Position numbers and translations under genes: made by a program. The notes below the pieces were generated by a model. The model was given only the letters and a program-made list of their open reading frames with translations, searched no databases and was not told the DNA's origin. This document shows, piece by piece, positions 9,126 to 16,274 of a stretch of 64,000 nt of DNA. Origin of the DNA: Lentimicrobium sp. (GTDB taxonomy: Bacteria > Bacteroidota > Bacteroidia > Bacteroidales > Lentimicrobiaceae); NCBI GenBank assembly GCA_023957275.1, contig JAMLHF010000018.1, positions 1 through 64,000 of the forward strand. The letters run 5' to 3'. Each line of letters begins with the position of its first letter. The first letter of the stretch is position 1.

Positions 9126-10487
9126 TTAAAATCTGTACAAAAGTCCGGCTTTCAGACCAATGCTGTATGGGCTGCTCCGGTGATGCTGATAAACCGGTCG
9201 CAGATAAGACCGGTAAGTCGGTTCAAATTGCAGGGTTAAAGAGCGGGAAATATGCATACCCGCTCCCAGTGCCGCAGCAATCTGCCAGTTGGTTGAAGCC
9301 CTGACAGGTGTCTGGTTGTCAATAGACTGCAGAATGGCGCCTTCACGGCTGAAAGTAACCGGTGGTTCATCCGAGGCGAGTAAAACCGAAAAAACAGGCC
9401 CGGCCTTCAGGCTGATGGTGAACAGGCGGTCAGCATAAATCCGGTAACCGGCCATTAATGGAATTTGCAGATAGGAATACCTGTTTACGGTCTGGGCTTC
9501 AATATTATGACCTACCGAGTCGTACACGCCTTCCATAACCGTATTGAAAATCACCCTGCCCGGGATTTGGGGATCAGGACTGAATGAAACCACTTTGTTA
9601 TAGTATCCGATGCTGTCAAATGAACTGAAATTAACATCAAACTTTCCGTTATCGTCACTGATGTTGAAGGCAACTCCTGTTTCAAACTCCCATGGGCCTT
9701 TGAAAGTAGAAAGGCTGAGTCCGGCAGCCCTGCTTTGCTTGTGGTGGCCCTTGCCATAATAAATTATATCCCGGGATGCGTAAACTCCTCCAATCAGCGG
9801 AATAGTGCCACGCTTTGGCGCCAATGGATTTCGGGTTTTTCTGAGACCCGCATTAAAAGATAAAAAATTCTCCTGATAAATCTGACCGGCAGGCAAAGTA
9901 ATCAGCCAGTTGGTGAAATCGAGGCGCAAACCGGCCAGGCCGGTTTGGTAAGTGATCAGTTTTTCTGCGCCGGGATCAGGATAATTGTTATTGGTTAAAT
10001 CTGCGGCACCCGAAAGTGGTTTTATTTCCCCTGAGGCTGTTTTACTGTGGAGCCGTGTATCGTGATTTTTATCAGATGCTTTAGCGGCTTTTTCATCATC
10101 AATATCATTTGGGCGATCGTTTTTGTGAGTGGATTCGATAAATGGTTCAGCCACCGTACCAGTTTGATCAGAATTTAAACCGGGTTTTTGTCCGGATGTC
10201 GTTGAAGTCGTTCCGGAAGATTGCTCCTGAACAGGAATGCTTTCTGTTTGTCCTGATTCATGGTTGCTTTTACCCAGGATAAACCACAGGATAAAAGCTC
10301 CGGCTATGATTGCAGCGGCAGTTACTGCTTTTACCAGGCGTCCGGGTATCAGCGGTGCTTCAGGTGCCGGCCGGACAGATGGCAGATTTGCATCAATCCG
10401 CTCCCATAGGTCTGGAGGAGGAGCCTGGTTTAATTTGCCCAGTCCTTCCCTGAAAAGGTCATCAATCTTGTTCCGTTTGTCTTTCAT
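9126..10487 (-). CDS. Anti-sigma-like N-terminus, TM segment and putative outer-membrane barrel
   Basis: A 453-residue protein without a cleavable signal peptide. Residues 1-50 are charged and begin with a short helix followed by PPPDLWERIDANL, as in many Bacteroidota proteins encoded directly after ECF sigma factors. One membrane segment follows at about 50-70 (AVTAAAIIAGAFILWFILG). Then comes a low-complexity Ser/Thr/Asp linker to about 165 and a C-terminal region of about 280 residues with alternating beta strands, ending in aromatic GLLYRF, as in outer-membrane beta-barrels. The gene overlaps the sigma factor by 4 bp (ATGA), so the two are translationally coupled. I infer a membrane regulator of that sigma factor. 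The barrel call rests on strand pattern and the terminal Phe only. Confidence 0.65.
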   Translation of the reverse strand: MKDKRNKIDDLFREGLGKLNQAPPPDLWERIDANLPSVRPAPEAPLIPGRLVKAVTAAAIIAGAFILWFILGKSNHESGQTESIPVQEQSSGTTSTTSGQKPGLNSDQTGTVAEPFIESTHKNDRPNDIDDEKAAKASDKNHDTRLHSKTASGEIKPLSGAADLTNNNYPDPGAEKLITYQTGLAGLRLDFTNWLITLPAGQIYQENFLSFNAGLRKTRNPLAPKRGTIPLIGGVYASRDIIYYGKGHHKQSRAAGLSLSTFKGPWEFETGVAFNISDDNGKFDVNFSSFDSIGYYNKVVSFSPDPQIPGRVIFNTVMEGVYDSVGHNIEAQTVNRYSYLQIPLMAGYRIYADRLFTISLKAGPVFSVLLASDEPPVTFSREGAILQSIDNQTPVRASTNWQIAAALGAGMHISRSLTLQFEPTYRSYLRPVYQHHRSSPYSIGLKAGLLYRF

Positions 10488-11050
10488 GACTTCACGCTTA
10501 TCTTATTCATGGCCAGTTCGGCTTCAACCATTAATCTCAGCCTCTTCCGTGCTTTCATCAGTTGCGTTTTGGAGGTGTTTTCACTGATTTCAAGCAGTTC
10601 GGCAATTTGCTGGTGCGACAGGTTTTCAAACACATACATATTGAAAACCATGCGGTAACCATCGGGTAACGACTGTATCATTTGCAGCAGTTTCTGCCAT
10701 GGAATATAAGTCATATCTGACGAATCTGACTCCTCAGCCGCTTCGGCATCATGCAAACCGGCCTCTGTGCTGACAAAGAACTGCTTCAGGTAATCGCGCC
10801 GGAAATTAATGGCTAAGTTAACTACCAGCCGCCTGAGCCATCCTTCAAAAGAACCTTTAAAGCCAAAGGAGTCAAGGCGGCTGAATATTTTAATAAAAGC
10901 ATCCTGCAAAAGGTCTTCTGCTTCGGCACGGTTTCGGGCATAACGCAGGCAAATGCCGAACAGTACCCCCGAAAACCGTTGGTACAACTCATATTGCGCC
11001 TGCTTATTGCCTGATAAACAGTCTTTTATTAATTTATCATCGCTCCGCAT
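10484..11050 (-). CDS. RNA polymerase ECF sigma-70 factor
   Basis: A 188-residue ECF sigma factor. Region 2 spans about residues 20-90 (YELYQRFSGVLFGICLRYAR, then EAEDLLQDAFIKIF and the DNA-contact helix EGWLRRLVVNLAINFRRD). Region 4 spans about 125-180 (LPDGYRMVFNMYVFENLSHQQIAELL followed by a second helix with SKTQLMKARKRL). The linker between them is somewhat long. It is the first gene of a minus-strand unit whose next gene overlaps it by 4 bp and encodes a membrane-anchored candidate regulator; two T9SS PKD proteins follow. The likely role is to direct its own operon and perhaps other surface genes. The target promoter is unknown. Confidence 0.9.
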   Translation of the reverse strand: MRSDDKLIKDCLSGNKQAQYELYQRFSGVLFGICLRYARNRAEAEDLLQDAFIKIFSRLDSFGFKGSFEGWLRRLVVNLAINFRRDYLKQFFVSTEAGLHDAEAAEESDSSDMTYIPWQKLLQMIQSLPDGYRMVFNMYVFENLSHQQIAELLEISENTSKTQLMKARKRLRLMVEAELAMNKISVKS

Positions 11051-11075
11051 TCATTCCCTTATGAATATGCAGACA

Positions 11076-11083
11076 CAAAAATA
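11076..11083 (-). promoter_or_regulatory. Candidate -7 box for the sigma/PKD operon
   Basis: The minus strand reads TATTTTTG here, matching the Bacteroidota -7 consensus TAnnTTTG, about 25 bp upstream of the sigma start at 11050. No clear -33 TTTG is found at the usual spacing, so an alternative sigma factor or a weak promoter is possible. Confidence 0.35.
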
Positions 11084-11125
11084 GGGCATGGGTTGCCTGA
11101 TGGTGTAAAAAACCGGAATAAATTG

Positions 11126-11158
11126 TTGTGATATGTAACAATATTCTAATTATATTTG
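11126..11158 (+). promoter_or_regulatory. Candidate promoter for the AT-rich lipoprotein gene
   Basis: TTG at 11126-11128 and TATATTTG at 11151-11158 (matches TAnnTTTG), 22 bp apart. Transcription would start near 11165 and give a leader of about 140 bases that contains an (AT)n tract at about 11204-11219. Confidence 0.45.
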
Positions 11159-11307
11159 TCTTCTTAATTTGAAAGCAGATGCTAAGTAAAAATATAATAC
11201 GCAATATATATATATATATGAATTTCTGGAAGACAGGTTCAAGCCTCCTTAACTATTCCTTTTCCAGAAGAAATTAGTTATTCATTTATCAACAAAAAAT
11301 TTCTATC

Positions 11308-12264
11308 ATGAAAAAACTACATTATTTCCTTACGCTGTTCTTATTATGTTCCTTTGCAATTTTTTCCTGCCAGAAAGATAAAGCAGAAATCAAAGACGAA
11401 TCAATAAAAAATGATGCAACGAAAATAACCAAACAGTTGCAAGTGTTTAAGCTAAACCTTCAATCAAAAAGTGGTGAAACCATGGCTGCCGACAGCGCTG
11501 AATGGTATCTCGAAGGCTTGTTGAACCTTGAACTGGCTAACAACACACACGAGTTTGGCGACGTTGACTTCTTTCACGATACGATCGCAGTACCCATAAG
11601 CGACGGGCAAATCAGCCTCGATGAACTCAACAAGCTTTATATGAGCATTGATGCCTGGGCTGAAATCCTGCAACAACAAAGCGGCAACGAAGATTATACG
11701 TTCGATATTGTTGACCTGAACCTTGAAACCACAGGCCTCAAAAGTGGAACACAAAATCTTGTGGTTTCGCTTTCAGGCGGTGTGCTCGGAACCGGATTGA
11801 ACTATATTCCTTTTGGGCCAACTGATTATTGGTATTGGGGCTCTTGGATGGGTAAATGCGGTGAGTTTTGGGAAAATATTCATGCTGATGCTGCAACCGA
11901 ATTACAACGGAAATTCAGAAATCCGATTGCATTACCTGGTGCAGGTTATTATACTTCTATTGATATAATTGATGTTATACCAGGCTTTGATTCTGAATTT
12001 TACGATCCAAACAATGCACCGTATGATGGATATATGCTTTACCGTGAGAGTGTGGAATATATTAATTTTGATCGGTGTCTGTCACCTTCTGATCTGAATT
12101 ACTTTCTGAGTAAATTTGATTTTATTAAAAATACGAAACAACCTTCTGGTAAACAATATAAAACAGTTTATGCTAATTATTTGCTTATCTACAATTTAGG
12201 TGAGTGGATTCAGACTCACAAATATTCCCTTTATTATGGGATAAAAATCGAATTTGAAGATTAA
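11308..12264 (+). CDS. Lipoprotein of unknown function
   Basis: A 318-residue protein I do not recognise. The N-terminus is a lipoprotein signal, MKKLHYFLTLFLLCSFAIFSC, with Cys about residue 21 followed by Gln-Lys-Asp. The mature part starts with charged, lysine-rich sequence and a mostly helical N-terminal half (to about 130), followed by an aromatic region containing YWYWGSWMGKCGEFWENIHADAA. The gene is AT-rich compared with its neighbours. The next gene on the same strand is a T9SS cargo protein 62 bp away, separated by a perfect hairpin. The two may have arrived together; no function can be assigned. Confidence 0.75.
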   Translation: MKKLHYFLTLFLLCSFAIFSCQKDKAEIKDESIKNDATKITKQLQVFKLNLQSKSGETMAADSAEWYLEGLLNLELANNTHEFGDVDFFHDTIAVPISDGQISLDELNKLYMSIDAWAEILQQQSGNEDYTFDIVDLNLETTGLKSGTQNLVVSLSGGVLGTGLNYIPFGPTDYWYWGSWMGKCGEFWENIHADAATELQRKFRNPIALPGAGYYTSIDIIDVIPGFDSEFYDPNNAPYDGYMLYRESVEYINFDRCLSPSDLNYFLSKFDFIKNTKQPSGKQYKTVYANYLLIYNLGEWIQTHKYSLYYGIKIEFED

Positions 12265-12279
12265 TTTTTTGTGTAATTC

Positions 12280-12312
12280 ATCAGTGCAATAGAACTTGTC
12301 TATTGCACTGAT
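12280..12312 (+). terminator. Perfect 14-bp hairpin between two surface genes
   Basis: ATCAGTGCAATAGA (12280-12293) pairs perfectly with TCTATTGCACTGAT (12299-12312) across a 5-base loop. It is followed by TTAAATAT rather than a solid T-run, so it may be a weak terminator or an RNA stabiliser located 15 bp before the next start codon. Confidence 0.6.
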
Positions 12313-12326
12313 TTAAATATCTCAAG

Positions 12327-13817
12327 ATGAGAAGGCTAATTGTTTTATTTATTGTAATGGCATTTTCCCATGGATTTGCAAGGGCTCAATCTACTTTTTT
12401 TAGAATTTATAAAAGCCAGGAGTACAACACCATGTATTCAGTTTCCGAAACCACAGATCATAATTTCATTCTTTGTGGATTTAAAGAAACTTTCCAGGGA
12501 AGTTCTTTCTATAATGCCCAGTTGTTAAAGATAGGTGGTCAGGGAAATATTTTACAGGAAAGAGTATTGGAAAGCGACTCAATTGTATCAACTTTCGCAA
12601 CAATTAGAAATACTATATCAGGGGACGACCCTGGCTTTTACCTTACAGGAAGAAAAGATTCTGTAAGCGGTGATGATGTTTTTCACTTGTTAAAGCTTTG
12701 GAAGATTGACGAGAACTTAAACTTTGTAAATGAATTTTCATTAAATTTTGCCGATTCATTAGTTAATTTTCCAAAGCAATTTATAAATCTAAACGACTCG
12801 ATAATTTACATTCTCTCCTCATATGTTCGTCCCCCTGCGACTAGAAGGGATTTTTCAATAGTTAAGTTTAATTTATCTGATCTGGCTGTCTGTAGTTATT
12901 TTCCTTCCGTGAATGCTCCTAGAATTTTTTCAAACGTTGTATTTGATACCATAAATCAACAGATGAAAATTCTCATTTCTGGCCCATCTCTGAAAGAGAA
13001 AGGATTTTTACGAAACCTAACCTTTGATATGAATTTGAATTATATTTCAGAATTTGAACCTGATTTCAACTTTCCGAGCTTGATATATAGAATGGTAAAT
13101 TATAACAACAACTCTTATATTATTTTAGGAAACAATTCAAAACCATCAGGAGAAATCTGCCTCTCTAATTTAATTTACAACAACAATAATGAACTCATAG
13201 ATAGTATTTCCTTGTATTGTTCAGCGGATACCCTTACTTATCCGGGAAGCGGTACCGGAATATTGGTTTCAAGTTGTGGTATATGGAGTATAGGTATTTA
13301 CAATTTTAACCCCAATACATTCTGGCCCCAAGATCCGACCTGGATTCAACTTAGCAAACTGAACAATGATTTTGAACTAACAGATCAGTTTTATTATGGT
13401 GGTGACGGAACGTATATCCCATATGATATTATTCCAACGAGTGACGGAGGAATGCTGATAACAGGCGATTATTACAACCCCAATTCTGCTCCTATGGTTT
13501 ATCAACGGGACCCTTTTGTACTTAAGCTAAACAGCGAAGGCTTAATCGTTAATGTAGATAACCATGAGGAACCAATTGCTCAGGAAGCCCTGGTATTGCC
13601 CAATCCGGGAAGGGAATTCCTACAGGTAAAGCTGGCTGTTCAGCATAAGTCGGCACATTTTCAGTTATTCGATTTGGGTGGTCGCCTGGTGCTTGAAACC
13701 GATCTTTCGAGAGATATAAAACAAATCGGAACAGCACAACTCGGTTCCGGCGCTTATATCTACCGGATTACTGCATCAAACCGGGTTATAGGCAGTGGGA
13801 AGTGGGTGAAGGAATGA
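12327..13817 (+). CDS. Secreted protein with T9SS sorting domain
   Basis: A 496-residue secreted protein. Signal peptide about residues 1-21 (ends RAQ). The central part (about 25-410) is beta-rich with repeated motifs of the kind TTDHNFILCGFKE and TSDGGMLITGDYYNP, typical of beta-propeller-like T9SS cargo. The C-terminal T9SS tail starts at VLPNPGREFLQVKL (about 420) and ends SGKWVKE. The first 1.2 kb is distinctly AT-rich, while the T9SS tail returns to the average composition of the window. That suggests the body of the gene was acquired or exchanged while the sorting tail is native. A perfect palindrome at 13860-13897 follows. Confidence 0.8.
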   Translation: MRRLIVLFIVMAFSHGFARAQSTFFRIYKSQEYNTMYSVSETTDHNFILCGFKETFQGSSFYNAQLLKIGGQGNILQERVLESDSIVSTFATIRNTISGDDPGFYLTGRKDSVSGDDVFHLLKLWKIDENLNFVNEFSLNFADSLVNFPKQFINLNDSIIYILSSYVRPPATRRDFSIVKFNLSDLAVCSYFPSVNAPRIFSNVVFDTINQQMKILISGPSLKEKGFLRNLTFDMNLNYISEFEPDFNFPSLIYRMVNYNNNSYIILGNNSKPSGEICLSNLIYNNNNELIDSISLYCSADTLTYPGSGTGILVSSCGIWSIGIYNFNPNTFWPQDPTWIQLSKLNNDFELTDQFYYGGDGTYIPYDIIPTSDGGMLITGDYYNPNSAPMVYQRDPFVLKLNSEGLIVNVDNHEEPIAQEALVLPNPGREFLQVKLAVQHKSAHFQLFDLGGRLVLETDLSRDIKQIGTAQLGSGAYIYRITASNRVIGSGKWVKE

Positions 13818-13859
13818 TTTGAAAACGCGCTTTTTTTTAGGGGTTCAACATGAGAAAAT

Positions 13860-13900
13860 TAAAAGTAGGGACACGACATGTCGTGTCCCTACTTTTATTC
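13860..13900. repeat. 38-bp perfect palindrome, possible terminator
   Basis: Bases 13860-13897 form a perfect, loop-free inverted repeat centred between 13878 and 13879. Each arm contains AAAAGTAGGGACACGACA or its complement. It ends in TTTT, so it can act as a terminator for the T9SS gene that stops at 13817. Its long exact symmetry resembles a dispersed intergenic palindrome. Confidence 0.8.
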
Positions 13901-13930
13901 CCCGATTCTTTACAAACCATCATTTCTGCT

Positions 13931-13938
13931 TAACTTTG
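13931..13938 (+). promoter_or_regulatory. Candidate -7 box of purN
   Basis: TAACTTTG matches TAnnTTTG and lies 18 bp before the ATG at 13957. It supports starting purN there rather than at the upstream in-frame codon at 13819. Confidence 0.45.
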
Positions 13939-13956
13939 CAGCAGAAATTCAAGGAA

Positions 13957-14520
13957 ATGAAACGGATTGCCATTTTTGCCTCAGGCAGCGGAAGCAATGC
14001 CGAAAATATAGCAGGTTATTTCGAAAACAGTACCATTGCCAGGGTGGAAGCCATCTATTGCAATAACCCGAAAGCCCCAGTTATTCAACGTGCTGCGCGG
14101 TTGAACATCCCCCTGGTCCTGTTCGACAGGGAGAAATTTTATGCTGAAGAAACAGTACTGCGCGATCTGCAGTCACGAAAGATCGATCTGATTGTACTGG
14201 CCGGATTCCTTTGGCTGGTTCCGGGCAATCTGACCCGCGCCTTTTCAGGGAAAATTGTAAATATTCATCCGGCCCTGCTGCCGAAATTCGGGGGTAAGGG
14301 GATGTATGGAATGGCCGTTCATGAAGCGGTAATTGAAGCCGGTGAAAAAGAATCGGGAATCACCATTCATCTGATAGACGAGGTTTACGACCGAGGTAAA
14401 ATCCTGTTGCAGGTAAAATGCCCGGTGATGCCCGGCGATACACCTGAAGCCCTGGCCGAAAGGGTGCATCAGCTTGAATACGAGTACTACCCGAAGGCGA
14501 TTGAGCAATTGCTTGGATAG
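13957..14520 (+). CDS. purN: Phosphoribosylglycinamide formyltransferase
   Basis: A 187-residue GAR transformylase that transfers a formyl group from 10-formyltetrahydrofolate to GAR in purine synthesis. The N-terminal GSGSNAENI loop (residues 9-17) binds the phosphate of GAR. The catalytic block VNIHPALLPKFGGKGMYG contains the Asn and His of the active site, and the downstream DEVYDRGKIL supplies the catalytic Asp. The length is normal. The ATG at 13957 (MKRIAIFASGSG) fits the family and follows AAGGAA and a -7 box. The stop at 14518-14520 abuts a heptamer repeat array. Confidence 0.95.
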   Translation: MKRIAIFASGSGSNAENIAGYFENSTIARVEAIYCNNPKAPVIQRAARLNIPLVLFDREKFYAEETVLRDLQSRKIDLIVLAGFLWLVPGNLTRAFSGKIVNIHPALLPKFGGKGMYGMAVHEAVIEAGEKESGITIHLIDEVYDRGKILLQVKCPVMPGDTPEALAERVHQLEYEYYPKAIEQLLG

Positions 14521-14611
14521 GAGGGACGCTGAAAGAGGGACGAGGGACGCTGAAGAAGGGACGAGGGACGCTGAAAGAGGGGCGAGGGGCGAGGGGCGAG
14601 GGACGAGGGAC
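14521..14611. repeat. Heptamer-based tandem repeat GAGGGRC
   Basis: Immediately after the purN stop are three 21-bp units (14521, 14542, 14563), each GAGGGAC-GCTGAAR-RAGGGRC in outline. Four 7-bp units then follow: GAGGGGC, GAGGGGC, GAGGGAC, GAGGGAC (14584-14611). Every unit is a multiple of 7. The minus-strand open frames rich in Pro-Arg-Pro-Ser are translations of this repeat. Confidence 0.9.
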
Positions 14612-14679
14612 GATGTTGCCGGTAACATCGGTTTTCAATGCGCCTGACAAGGAGACAAGGGGACGGCAGGAATTGCAGT

Positions 14680-14714
14680 CTTACTTCTTACTTCCTGCTT
14701 CCTACTTCCTGCTT
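14680..14714. repeat. Second heptamer tandem repeat CYTRCTT
   Basis: Five consecutive heptamers: CTTACTT, CTTACTT, CCTGCTT, CCTACTT, CCTGCTT. It is non-coding and lies about 70 bp beyond the GAGGGRC array. Confidence 0.85.
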
Positions 14715-14801
14715 CAACCTAAACTTCATCCTTTTAGCCAGAAACCAGGGGTGAAGTGTTTGGTTTGTAATGGCAGCCAGTTTAAAATCATCGATCCGTA
14801 A

Positions 14802-16091
14802 TTACTTCACTATCAGCAAATAGTAATTCTTCTTTCCTTTCTGCACCAGCAGGTATTTACCGCTCAGCAGCTGCGAGGCCTCCGCGATAAACTCTTCACC
14901 CACTTTGGTTTTGTTTACCTGTACGCCTCCGTCTTTCAGCATGCGGCGGGCTTCGCCTTTTGAGGGGAAGATCGTGGTTTTATCGGCAACCAGGTCAACA
15001 ATGCCGATTCCTGCTGACAGGTCGGCGGTGCTTATTTCGTATTGGGGTACGCCCTCAAAAACCGAAATCAGGGTTTCTTCATCCAGGCGGTGCAGGGCTT
15101 CGGCGGTTCCCTTGCCAAAGAGGATTTCGGAGGCTTCAACGGCCGAGAGGTAATCGGCTTCGGAGTGGATACGTATGGTGATATCCTTCGCCAGCGCCTT
15201 CTGCAACACCCTCAGATGGGGAGCCGCCTGATGTTCGGCAATCATCGCTTCAATCTCATCTTTTCCGTAAAGGGTGAAAATCCGGATGTATTTCTCGGCA
15301 TCGGCATCGGAGGTGTTGAGCCAGAACTGGTAAAACCTGTACGGTGAAGTTCTGGCCGGATCGAGCCATACATTGCCCGTTTCCGTTTTCCCGAATTTGC
15401 CGCCATCGGCTTTGGTAATCAGCGGGCAGGTAAGTGCAAAGGCTTCCCCTCCGGTCTTACGCCGGATCAGCTCGGTGCCGGTGGTGATGTTTCCCCACTG
15501 GTCTGAGCCGCCCATCTGCAATTTACAGTTGTTGTGCTGGTATAGATGCAGAAAATCATAACCCTGCACCAGCTGGTAGGTAAATTCGGTAAACGACATC
15601 CCCTCTCCGGCTTCCCCTGTAAGGCGTTTTTTTACCGAGTCCTTCGCCATCATGTAGTTAACTGTGATGTGCTTGCCGACATCGCGGATAAAGCTGAGGA
15701 AGGAGAAGTCTTTCATCCAGTCGTAGTTGTTCACCATCTCTGCCCGGTTCGGGGCATCGGTATCAAAGTCGAGCAGCTTCGTGAGCTGTGCTTTCAGGCA
15801 TTCCTGGTTATGTCTTAAAGTATCTTCGTCGAGCAGGTTGCGTTCTTCCGATTTTCCGGAAGGGTCGCCGATCATCCCCGTGGCTCCGCCCACCAGTACG
15901 ATGGGCTTATGCCCGCTGCGCTGCAGATGCTTCAGCATCATTACACCCACCAGATGGCCGATATGCAGTGAATCGGCTGTAGGGTCAATCCCCACATACG
16001 CCGAAATCATCTCTTTATTAAGCAGTTCTTCTGTTCCCGGCATTACGGTATGAATCATTCCGCGCCACTGCAATTCCTCAACAAAATTCAT
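14802..16091 (-). CDS. tyrS: Tyrosyl-tRNA synthetase
   Basis: A 429-residue class I aminoacyl-tRNA synthetase that charges tRNA-Tyr. The ATP-binding HIGH motif appears as SLHIGHLVG (about residues 42-50). The YQLVQGYDF segment carries tyrosine-binding residues, [11 protein letters not shown] follows, and the KMSKS loop appears as KFGKT. The C-terminus is an S4 RNA-binding domain ([14 protein letters not shown]…). The ATG at 16091 ([11 protein letters not shown]) is favoured because a good promoter lies at 16106-16137, inside the 19-codon extension that an in-frame codon at 16148 would add. Confidence 0.97.
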   Translation of the reverse strand: MNFVEELQWRGMIHTVMPGTEELLNKEMISAYVGIDPTADSLHIGHLVGVMMLKHLQRSGHKPIVLVGGATGMIGDPSGKSEERNLLDEDTLRHNQECLKAQLTKLLDFDTDAPNRAEMVNNYDWMKDFSFLSFIRDVGKHITVNYMMAKDSVKKRLTGEAGEGMSFTEFTYQLVQGYDFLHLYQHNNCKLQMGGSDQWGNITTGTELIRRKTGGEAFALTCPLITKADGGKFGKTETGNVWLDPARTSPYRFYQFWLNTSDADAEKYIRIFTLYGKDEIEAMIAEHQAAPHLRVLQKALAKDITIRIHSEADYLSAVEASEILFGKGTAEALHRLDEETLISVFEGVPQYEISTADLSAGIGIVDLVADKTTIFPSKGEARRMLKDGGVQVNKTKVGEEFIAEASQLLSGKYLLVQKGKKNYYLLIVK

Positions 16092-16105
16092 AAAAATATT
16101 TTTTG

Positions 16106-16137
16106 CAAAGGTAGGGCATCGTCGCGAATTGTTCAAA
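16106..16137 (-). promoter_or_regulatory. Promoter of tyrS
   Basis: On the minus strand TTTG (16134-16137), 20 bp, then TACCTTTG (16106-16113), an excellent match to the Bacteroidota TTTG-N(19-23)-TAnnTTTG promoter. The start codon at 16091 lies 14 bp downstream of the -7 box. Confidence 0.7.
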
Positions 16138-16224
16138 AATGCAACCAAATGCGACGACGGTTTAATATGGCCAGGTGATTACTTATGTTTTCGGGTGAAC
16201 ACTTTTTCTTTTCGCAAAAAATAA

Positions 16225-16268
16225 TTAGCTTTGACTAAATAATTTATTAGATTTGCCTAAATAAATTT
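16225..16268 (+). repeat. Two tandem 22-bp operator-like repeats
   Basis: Two adjacent 22-bp units, 16225-16246 and 16247-16268, match at 18 of 22 positions. Each begins TTAGnTTTGnCTAAATAA, so each also has an internal TTAG/CTAA dyad and a TAGnTTTG sequence that fits a -7 box. The second unit ends 6 bp before the ATPase start codon at 16275. Likely a promoter plus operator for that gene. Confidence 0.75.
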
Positions 16269-16274
16269 TTATAC

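Noticed and set aside
14521..14611. Possible CRISPR array
   Set aside because: Repeats are 7 or 21 bp in direct contact with no unique spacers, and no cas genes are present.
14245..14650. Two minus-strand open frames with Pro-Arg-Pro-Ser and Ser-Ala-Ser-Leu-Val-Pro repeats
   Set aside because: They are translations of the GAGGGRC repeat after purN and of the purN antisense strand; no start signal or family match.
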